From: Bdellovibrionales bacterium
GTDB lineage: Bacteria > Bdellovibrionota > Bacteriovoracia > Bacteriovoracales > Bacteriovoracaceae
DNA: 10,275 bases
Assembly: GCA_005791855.1 (NCBI GenBank)
Contig: SXUH01000302.1
Location: forward strand, 1 to 10,275
Reading direction: 5' to 3'
Made by a program: the position numbers and the translations under genes. The notes beneath the pieces are model-generated. The model was not told the origin of the DNA. It saw only the letters and a program-made list of their open reading frames with translations, and made no database searches. Positions 5,885 through 10,275 of the stretch are shown here, piece after piece. Positions within the stretch are counted from its first letter, which is position 1, and the number at the start of each line of letters is the position of its first letter.

Positions 5885-6748
5885 TCACTTTATAGACTGG
5901 ATGATCTTCTTGAAATACTGTGGCATGGGATTCCTCGGGTACCAGACGAGGGCCAGGGGACTTTCGAGGAATTGTTTTTGGTTAAGGCAGATGAGATCAC
6001 CCTTCTCGAGGTCCTCGGCGGCCACTTCCTGAGTTAGGGTTCCGTAGCCGAGTCCAGCTTTGATCAGGTTTATCAGCGCGTAGTTCGTGTTCGCGTAGAT
6101 CCGATCCGGCCTAGCTTGCTCGAGGAGTCCGAACTTCTGGAGGTACTCCTTCGTCGTCGTATCGCTCTCGTAGAAATCTATCATCCGTTCGTTCCTGATC
6201 ACCTCCGCGGTCTTCCGGCCCTTCCACCGGGAGGAGCAGACGAGCACGTACCTGTCCGGACGCAGGAGCTTGCTCGTCATCTCGAGCGCGACCTCTTCCG
6301 GGGAAGCGATGGCCAGCTGGACCACACCCTTTCTCAGGAGGTCGAGGGAATCCTGCCTGTCGTCGAGCTGGTAGTTCAGGATGAGGTTCGGGAACTCGCG
6401 GTAGAGATCGACGCAGGTTGGGATGATCCGGGAGCTGACGATGCTGGTGGGGCCGCTGAGGGTGAGCCGGACGAGGGTCTGCGAGCTGTCGCCGAGGATT
6501 TCATTCAGGTACAGCCCTTCGAGGTCCCGGATGCTCTGGCAGTACCGGTGGAGGGCTTCGCCTTCACTGGTGAGGTTCATTCCCTTCCGTGACCTGGTGA
6601 AGAGGGTGGTGGAAAGTTGAGCTTCCAGGGCCCGGATCCGCTGGGTCACCCCGGTCTGAGTTATCGCGAGGGTGCGCGCAGCCGCTTGGACGGTGCCCTG
6701 CTGGACGATGGCGGTGAAGGCCTGGAGGCGTGGATCAAGTAAACTCAT
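5885..6748 (-). CDS. LysR-type transcriptional regulator, ArgP-like
   Basis: A 287-residue LysR-family activator/repressor, near the usual family length. The N-terminal winged helix-turn-helix is clear at residues 4-63 (LDPRLQAFTAIVQQGTVQAAARTL, ITQTGVTQRIRALE, LFTRSRKGMNLTSEG). The effector-binding domain follows from about 90 (VRLTLSGPTSIVSSRIIP). The recognition helix wording and the helical link (YCQSIRDLEGLYLNEILG) resemble ArgP/IciA, the arginine- and lysine-responsive regulator of amino-acid export, but I cannot confirm orthology. No exporter gene is adjacent; the divergent gene at 6835 encodes a secreted protein. There is no Shine-Dalgarno sequence before the ATG and the predicted promoter places transcription within a few bases of it, so the mRNA may be leaderless. 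Autoregulation through the palindrome at 6745-6777 is plausible. Confidence 0.92.
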   Translation of the reverse strand: MSLLDPRLQAFTAIVQQGTVQAAARTLAITQTGVTQRIRALEAQLSTTLFTRSRKGMNLTSEGEALHRYCQSIRDLEGLYLNEILGDSSQTLVRLTLSGPTSIVSSRIIPTCVDLYREFPNLILNYQLDDRQDSLDLLRKGVVQLAIASPEEVALEMTSKLLRPDRYVLVCSSRWKGRKTAEVIRNERMIDFYESDTTTKEYLQKFGLLEQARPDRIYANTNYALINLIKAGLGYGTLTQEVAAEDLEKGDLICLNQKQFLESPLALVWYPRNPMPQYFKKIIQSIK

Positions 6749-6777
6749 AATTTGTCATAGATAGATGCTAATTATGA
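6745..6777. promoter_or_regulatory. Inverted repeat over LysR start and promoter, likely operator
   Basis: TCATAATT (6745-6752) and AATTATGA (6770-6777) are perfect 8-bp arms around a 17-bp spacer. One arm covers the regulator's start codon and the other lies in the predicted promoter spacer, so the arms bracket the -10 element. LysR regulators commonly bind dyads in their divergent promoter regions and repress themselves. Confidence 0.5.
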
Positions 6778-6786
6778 ATTAGTCAA
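6758..6786 (-). promoter_or_regulatory. Putative sigma70-type promoter of the LysR gene
   Basis: On the minus strand TTGACT (6786-6781), a 17-bp spacer and TATCTA (6763-6758). The -35 matches consensus at five of six positions; the -10 is weak. Transcription would begin near 6751, about three bases before the ATG, consistent with the missing Shine-Dalgarno sequence. Confidence 0.45.
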
Positions 6787-6801
6787 TCGCGGGTTCTCCC
6801 G

Positions 6802-6807
6802 TATAGA
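6802..6807 (+). promoter_or_regulatory. Possible -10 element for the gene at 6835
   Basis: TATAGA lies 28 bases before the start codon, preceded by a small CGGG-TTCT-CCCG dyad (6790-6801). No convincing -35 is present at 16-18 bp spacing, so an activator (perhaps the divergent LysR) may be required. This is weak evidence. Confidence 0.3.
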
Positions 6808-6834
6808 AGATTCCGCACTTAACAGGAGGATCGG

Positions 6835-7248
6835 ATGATGAAAATGACTGTCGCTATTTGTTTACTCTTAACCACCACGGCCTGGGCCCGGGAGTACGAG
6901 TGCAAGATCCAGGAAAGCACTGGACACGTCTTTCTCGTGAGGGACTTCTCGGTCTCGAACCGGGCGGTCCGGTTCCAGGCCTGGCTCGGTCGAGAGACCT
7001 TCGCCAAGCCGTACGCGGTCCGGCGGACCTGCGAGAGTCTCCGGAAGTACCTGAAGGTTAATCCCTCCGTGCCGCAGAGTTCGGAGTGGGTTTACCGCGG
7101 CTGCGAGGACGGAGCCATGATCCAGATGATGAGCATCTTCGTCCACTTGAATGGACAGCACCTCGAGTTCCTCCCGGCGACCGTGGATGGTGTTCGGGAG
7201 CTGGTGGTCCGGAAGGTCTTCGACGTCAATCATTGCAACGGACACTAG
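6835..7248 (+). CDS. Small secreted four-cysteine protein, unknown function
   Basis: A 137-residue product with signal peptide MMKMTVAICLLLTTTAWA and likely cleavage before REYEC. The mature part has four cysteines (23, 66, 90, 134), enough for two disulfides, and alternates beta-like segments (HVFLVRDFSVSNRAVRFQAW, MSIFVHLNGQHLEFLPATV, RELVVRKVFDV). A perfect AGGAGG at 6824-6829 precedes two adjacent ATGs (6835 and 6838); the second has the better eight-base spacing, so the product may start one residue later. It is transcribed divergently from the LysR gene and is therefore a candidate target. A strong terminator follows. No family recognised. Confidence 0.85.
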   Translation: MMKMTVAICLLLTTTAWAREYECKIQESTGHVFLVRDFSVSNRAVRFQAWLGRETFAKPYAVRRTCESLRKYLKVNPSVPQSSEWVYRGCEDGAMIQMMSIFVHLNGQHLEFLPATVDGVRELVVRKVFDVNHCNGH

Positions 7249-7261
7249 GGGATCGACGGCG

Positions 7262-7285
7262 GCCACTTCATCCGGATGAAGTGGC
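7262..7285 (+). terminator. 24-bp perfect palindrome, probable terminator
   Basis: GCCACTTCATCC (7262-7273) is followed directly by its exact reverse complement GGATGAAGTGGC (7274-7285), giving a 10-bp stem with a CCGG tetraloop. It begins 14 nt past the stop at 7248. Only TACTTT follows, so the U tract is poor, but stem strength and position favour termination. Confidence 0.65.
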
Positions 7286-7293
7286 TACTTTCC

Positions 7294-7310
7294 GGTACAC
7301 CACCTGTACC
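7294..7310. promoter_or_regulatory. Second inverted repeat after the terminator palindrome
   Basis: GGTACA (7294-7299) and TGTACC (7305-7310) are perfect arms around CCACC. It is nine bases downstream of the 24-bp palindrome and about 60 bases before the putative promoter of the next gene. It could be part of a tandem terminator or a dyad operator. Confidence 0.35.
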
Positions 7311-7367
7311 ATTCACAAAGCGCTCAAAAAACATACGCGGCCGATGAGCCAGTGTCAGAAAGCACCT

Positions 7368-7396
7368 TTGACAGCTCCCGATCACTGTCCTAAACC
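7368..7396 (+). promoter_or_regulatory. Putative promoter of the 29-residue-repeat gene
   Basis: A consensus -35, TTGACA (7368-7373), is followed after 17 bp by TAAACC (7391-7396), a weak -10. The start codon at 7418 is 22 bases further on. A TGTCA/TGACA dyad (7354-7358, 7369-7373) overlaps the -35. Confidence 0.4.
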
Positions 7397-7417
7397 TTGC
7401 TGCAACAAGGAGTCCCC

Positions 7418-8098
7418 ATGAAACTCAAGTCTCTCATTTTTTGCCTCTGCCTCCTGCTCACCTCAATCGCCATGGCCACAGCGCCGCTGGAGAAAGTGTT
7501 GAAGGGTAACTACATCCAGAACGTCGTCGAGGCGAAGCTCCTGCTTCAGGCGGAGAAGGTAAGGGCGTACGAGGCCCTGGTTGCGAAGAAGGCCGCCATG
7601 GCCGAGCTTGCGGTTTCACAGAAAACGAAGTTCTCTCAGGTGTCGAAGATGCTCAGCGGGGAGGCCGGGACCACGATCGGGTCCTGCCGGTCCCACAACG
7701 ACTGCCCGGGGAACGAAATGTGCTACGACAACAAGTGCCTTAAGCCGGGCGACTCGGGAGCTGGGCTGCGCTGTACTTCGCACAACGGGTGCCCGGGGTC
7801 GTCCATGTGCTACAACAACACCTGCATCGCCGAAGGCGACAACGGTGCCGGACTCTACTGTACCTCTCACAACGGATGTCCAGGGTCCTCCATGTGCTAC
7901 GGCAATACCTGCGTCACCCCGGATGATAACGGCGCGGGCCTTCGCTGTACCTCACACAACGGCTGTCCCGGGTCTTCCATGTGCTACGACAACACCTGCG
8001 TCCCAGCGGGGAGTAGCACCGTTGGGTTCTCGTGCAGGTCTCACAACGACTGCGCGGGGTCCGAGATGTGCCGGAATGGGAAGTGCGCGAAAGATTGA
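7418..8098 (+). CDS. Secreted coiled-coil protein with five four-cysteine repeats
   Basis: A 226-residue product starting at ATG 7418, supported by AAGGAG six bases upstream; the in-frame TTG-type start at 7397 would only add residues ahead of the signal peptide. MKLKSLIFCLCLLLTSIAMA is a signal peptide. Residues 24-80 are Ala/Lys/Glu/Leu-rich and probably a coiled coil. From 90 to 223 run five 29-residue units, C-x5-C-x5-C-x4-C, with the sequence C(R/T)SHN(D/G)CPGxxMCYxNxC followed by a GAGL-type linker; first cysteines are at 90, 119, 148, 177 and 206. The 20 cysteines fit two disulfides per unit. The pattern resembles C-x-S-x-x-D-C-P-x-G-x-x-C knot-like repeats in secreted myxobacterial and Dickkopf-type proteins, but identity is not established. 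It is probably a surface-exposed stalk or binding protein. Confidence 0.9.
   Translation: MKLKSLIFCLCLLLTSIAMATAPLEKVLKGNYIQNVVEAKLLLQAEKVRAYEALVAKKAAMAELAVSQKTKFSQVSKMLSGEAGTTIGSCRSHNDCPGNEMCYDNKCLKPGDSGAGLRCTSHNGCPGSSMCYNNTCIAEGDNGAGLYCTSHNGCPGSSMCYGNTCVTPDDNGAGLRCTSHNGCPGSSMCYDNTCVPAGSSTVGFSCRSHNDCAGSEMCRNGKCAKD
7685..8086 (+). repeat. Five tandem 87-bp cysteine-rich coding repeats
   Basis: First-cysteine codons lie at 7685, 7772, 7859, 7946 and 8033, exactly 87 bp apart. The three inner units are nearly identical (CTSHNGCPGSSMCY), while the outer two share CRSHNDC. This gives a symmetrical end-middle-end pattern, as expected if inner units expanded by duplication while the capping units stayed fixed. 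Confidence 0.9.
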
Positions 8099-8111
8099 TA
8101 TGCCCGTGCGG

Positions 8112-8129
8112 TTCTTGGACGTCCAAGAA
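8112..8129. promoter_or_regulatory. 18-bp perfect palindrome downstream of the repeat gene
   Basis: TTCTTGGAC (8112-8120) abuts its reverse complement GTCCAAGAA (8121-8129), 13 nt past the stop at 8098. As RNA it forms a 7-bp stem with an ACGT loop, without a T tract. CTTGGAC recurs at 8147-8153, exactly 33 bp (about three helical turns) away, so the site may be an operator rather than a terminator. Confidence 0.45.
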
Positions 8130-8147
8130 GCGGGAGGTGTCTAAACC

Positions 8148-8179
8148 TTGGACAGGACTTTGAAAGAAAGTCCGTCTAG
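8148..8179. promoter_or_regulatory. Hairpin upstream of the metalloprotease gene
   Basis: GGACTTT (8155-8161) and AAAGTCC (8167-8173) are perfect arms around GAAAG. The stem continues past an A bulge with GAC/GTC and then wobble pairs, about 13 pairs in total. No T tract follows. It may end the upstream transcript together with 8112-8129 or act in the leader of the next gene. Confidence 0.4.
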
Positions 8180-8214
8180 AGGTGAAGTATCCGAGATTAC
8201 GGTATCCTAAGCAA

Positions 8215-9342
8215 ATGAGAATTCTTGTATTGTTCGCTACCGTGGTCTTCTTCCTCGGCGAAGCCCAAGCCGTCGACTGCCGGTCGACGCCCGAGAAAGT
8301 GCTGGACGTCCTCCGCACTTCCTCCGACGTCGACCCCACCCTCCCGGCCTCCGTCCGAGAAGCCTTCCAGAACGGTGGCTGCCTCTACGCCGTAAACATC
8401 ATCGACAGCCGGCACCTCAGCGGCTACGTCATCATGATCGACTCCCTTCCGGACTACAAACCGGCGGCGTACCAGAGCCAGTTCCTGAGTCCGCTGAACC
8501 GGAAAGACATCTACGACCATTTCAAGAAGGTCCTCGAGGTCCAGAGGGCCTACCTCGGGATCGGGCTGAAGTACGGCATGGCCGGCGGCGTGGTCGCGGC
8601 GGAGACCGAGAAGTTTTCAAAGGAGATCTTCGGCATCGTCCAGAACGATGAGGGCCCGAGGCCCAGCCTGGTCATGTTCCCGCAGTCGGTGGACGATCAC
8701 GATCAGTTCCTTTCGACGGCGATCCACGAGGCCGTCCACGTCCAGGACGTCCTGGACCGGGTCCATCTGAACTCCGCGGCCGACGTCCGGACCATGGAGA
8801 AGTGGTTCGCCTCGGCCGAGGAGTTCCGGAGTTTCCGAGGTGCGATGGACACGATCATCATGGAGTCGCGAGCGTCTTTCATCCAGGGGGACCACGTGGC
8901 TTCCGTCGACCCGTCGGTCACGGCCGAGGCCTACATCGGCAAGGTCGGAGGATACATCGCTAACGTCTCGCGGTTCATCGAAAAGTTCAATTCCAAAGCG
9001 TTCGCGGACGCCACCTGTGGCCTCCTCTTTACATGGGTTCCCCGGGCCCGGGGACACAGGGTCTTCGACGACCTCAATCCGCACTGCTCGGCTTCGGGAG
9101 TCCAGGTCGTGATCAGAAAGTACGGGGTCAGCTGCGACGACGGATCGAGCTTTCACTTCAAGCTCCTGGATGACGACGAGGTGAGCACCGGGAATCCTAC
9201 GGAGCTCAGAAGGGAGGTGCTGGAGAAGATCCGGACAGCCTCGCCGCTTCCCCGGTCGCTTGAGCTCCAGTGGAAGTCACCGGAAAATTCTCTCAGCTGT
9301 TACCTATCTCTGGATGGACAGTTTTCACCGCTCGGGCCTTAG
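8215..9342 (+). CDS. Putative secreted zinc metalloprotease (HExxH, gluzincin-like)
   Basis: A 375-residue product from ATG 8215, which gives signal peptide MRILVLFATVVFFLGEAQA; a GTG at 8182 in frame would place 11 polar residues before it. Residues 171-175 are HEAVH, inside TAIHEAVHVQDVLD, matching the HExxH zinc site with catalytic Glu172. A helix carrying ESRA (Glu217, in TIIMESRASF) is a good candidate third ligand, as in gluzincins. Between them is a helical segment rich in charged and aromatic residues. The C-terminal third (from about 255) has several cysteines and looks like a separate beta domain (VQVVIRKYGVSCDDGSSFHFKLL). I cannot assign a MEROPS family. There is no Shine-Dalgarno sequence; TATCCT at 8203-8208 may be a -10 for a leaderless mRNA. 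A second protease gene follows 79 nt later. Confidence 0.82.
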   Translation: MRILVLFATVVFFLGEAQAVDCRSTPEKVLDVLRTSSDVDPTLPASVREAFQNGGCLYAVNIIDSRHLSGYVIMIDSLPDYKPAAYQSQFLSPLNRKDIYDHFKKVLEVQRAYLGIGLKYGMAGGVVAAETEKFSKEIFGIVQNDEGPRPSLVMFPQSVDDHDQFLSTAIHEAVHVQDVLDRVHLNSAADVRTMEKWFASAEEFRSFRGAMDTIIMESRASFIQGDHVASVDPSVTAEAYIGKVGGYIANVSRFIEKFNSKAFADATCGLLFTWVPRARGHRVFDDLNPHCSASGVQVVIRKYGVSCDDGSSFHFKLLDDDEVSTGNPTELRREVLEKIRTASPLPRSLELQWKSPENSLSCYLSLDGQFSPLGP

Positions 9343-9421
9343 CCATAATGACCCTGCTGGAGCAGTGAAATCGAGGGCTTAGTTTTCTCAGTTTCCTGGG
9401 TCAGAATCCGATACGGACTCC

Positions 9422-10275
9422 ATGAAGTCCCACCAAAGAAGTTTGCTAACAACCCTCGTCCTGATCTCCGGAATCCTCGTCGGCCCTGCCCTCGGCGAGA
9501 CGTTCCGCGGGAGGATCTCCGAGGTCATCCTCGATCGAACCAATGAGACGAGCGAAGCTAGAAAAACCATCCGCACGAAAGACGGAGTCTTCTTCATCAC
9601 GGGGAAGGTCCCGGAGACCGGTGGCGTCGTCGAACTCCACGGCACGAGGTCGAACAGTCACATCGTCTCGCAGAAGTTCACAAGCATGGCCGTGCAAGCA
9701 CAGCGACCACTCTCAGACCTCCACGCGGGGATCGAGCGCATGCTCGTAGTCCGTCTGGCCTTCGACGGGGGCGACGTCACACCTTGCAGCGAGGACCAGG
9801 CCCGCCGGCTCGTCTTCGACCACGCTGAGAAAAATTCACTTAGAAACTTCGTCTACGAGATGTCCAAGGGGAAGGTTGACCTCACCGGGAACGTCCACCC
9901 GGGGCTCATCTCAGTGGCCGCTTCCCCGAGCGCCTGCGAGACCCTCGCGTGGTCAAACCAGGCGGAAGAAAAACTCCGGCTCCAGGGGATCGACCCCGGC
10001 AGCTACACCCGGATCATGTACTTCGCTCCGCTCGCGACCTGTGACATCGCCGGAAGCGCGGAGCCGAACGGACCTCGGTCCTGGCTCATCGGCGGCTACT
10101 GCGCCTGGAAGGGGATCCTCGCGCACGAATACGGGCACAACCTTGGCCTGGGCCACGCGACCACGCCGGGCACGTCCTACGGTGACCAGTCGGACGTCCA
10201 GGGCATGAGCCGGTATGAGTTCGTTGGCTTCAATGCCCCCCACCACAATCGCCTGGGTTGGCTCGGGCCGGAAGA
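9422..10275 (+). CDS. Peptidase M11 (gametolysin-like) secreted metzincin, 3' truncated by window
   Basis: The frame is open from ATG 9422 to the window end (284 residues) with no stop. MKSHQRSLLTTLVLISGILV begins a signal peptide, with cleavage near ALG before ETFRG. The N-terminal part (VVRLAFDGGDVTPCSEDQARRLVF, then LRNFVYEMSKGKVDLTGNV) matches the pro- and N-domain layout of M11 proteases, in which the substrate cleft precedes the zinc helix. The zinc site is HEYGHNLGLGH at 235-245 (ligands His235, His239, His245; catalytic Glu236). YGDQSDVQGMS follows, giving the Met-turn, and then FNAPHHNRLGWL, typical of the family. Four cysteines in the visible part suggest an extracellular enzyme. 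Start support is weak (GGA five bases upstream, inside a small hairpin). Gametolysin-family enzymes degrade cell-wall or matrix proteins; the substrate here is unknown. Confidence 0.92.
   Translation, partial: MKSHQRSLLTTLVLISGILVGPALGETFRGRISEVILDRTNETSEARKTIRTKDGVFFITGKVPETGGVVELHGTRSNSHIVSQKFTSMAVQAQRPLSDLHAGIERMLVVRLAFDGGDVTPCSEDQARRLVFDHAEKNSLRNFVYEMSKGKVDLTGNVHPGLISVAASPSACETLAWSNQAEEKLRLQGIDPGSYTRIMYFAPLATCDIAGSAEPNGPRSWLIGGYCAWKGILAHEYGHNLGLGHATTPGTSYGDQSDVQGMSRYEFVGFNAPHHNRLGWLGPE

Noticed and set aside
6116..6592. Plus-strand open frame of 158 codons over the LysR gene
   Set aside because: Antisense to a well supported LysR regulator, with shadow-like Glu/Val/Leu/Arg composition.
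7581..8144. Plus-strand open frame of 187 codons over the disulfide-repeat gene
   Set aside because: It is the out-of-frame reading of the 87-bp repeats (Thr/Ala/Pro/Arg-rich); the real frame has the signal peptide, Shine-Dalgarno and 20 cysteines.
8182..8214. GTG start extending the metalloprotease
   Set aside because: It adds polar residues (MKYPRLRYPKQ) ahead of a complete signal peptide and lies right after a hairpin without a well spaced Shine-Dalgarno sequence.
8617..9156. Minus-strand open frame of 179 codons over the metalloprotease
   Set aside because: Antisense to the signal-peptide and HExxH-bearing frame; Val/Asp/Arg-rich with no recognisable domain.
1..10275. tRNA, rRNA, transposase, integrase, phage, toxin-antitoxin or known defence genes
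   Set aside because: None seen on either strand by reading the frames and intergenic gaps; the gaps are too short (under 180 bp) for most RNA genes.

Overview
The window is GC-rich bacterial DNA (high 50s percent by eye) and densely coding. It holds twelve protein genes, two of them cut by the window edges, and no RNA gene, insertion sequence, integrase or CRISPR array that I can see. At least nine of the twelve products begin with a signal peptide, and most of the small ones are cysteine-rich, so this is a block of exported-protein genes from a diderm bacterium. The mix of tandem-repeat Cys-rich secreted proteins, two unrelated secreted zinc-metalloprotease-like proteins, a BON-MscS channel and an ArgP-like LysR regulator would suit Bdellovibrionota, myxobacteria or related former Deltaproteobacteria. 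That placement is an inference and is weakly held.

Layout. Bases 2-1912 (+) are the 3' part of a large protein with a helical N-terminal part, a Pro/Ala/Val linker and tandem 54-residue modules, ending at a good intrinsic terminator. Bases 2088-2528 (+) encode a small secreted six-Cys protein. A 56-nt imperfect hairpin separates it from convergent genes: a secreted protein made of four exact-length 30-residue Cys repeats (2613-3062, -) and a secreted four-Cys protein (3196-3765, -). Next on the minus strand is a compact operon: CBS-pair protein (5395-5802), small acidic-tailed exported protein (5113-5361) and BON-MscS mechanosensitive channel (3861-5120, overlapping the preceding gene by 8 nt). 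A LysR-type regulator (5885-6748, -) lies upstream.

A divergent promoter region follows. On the plus strand come a secreted four-Cys protein (6835-7248) with a 24-bp perfectly palindromic terminator, a coiled-coil plus five-fold disulfide-repeat protein (7418-8098), a putative secreted HExxH metalloprotease (8215-9342), and the start of a peptidase M11 (gametolysin-like) metzincin (9422 to window end).

The CBS/acidic/MscS operon looks like an osmotic or energy-stress unit. The remaining exported proteins have no recognisable pathway in common. Two things stand out: the three unrelated repeat proteins, and the RNA-level structure at gene starts. The clearest case is the gene starting at 3765, whose whole Shine-Dalgarno sequence forms the loop of a perfect 8-bp hairpin, as in CsrA/RsmA-controlled leaders.
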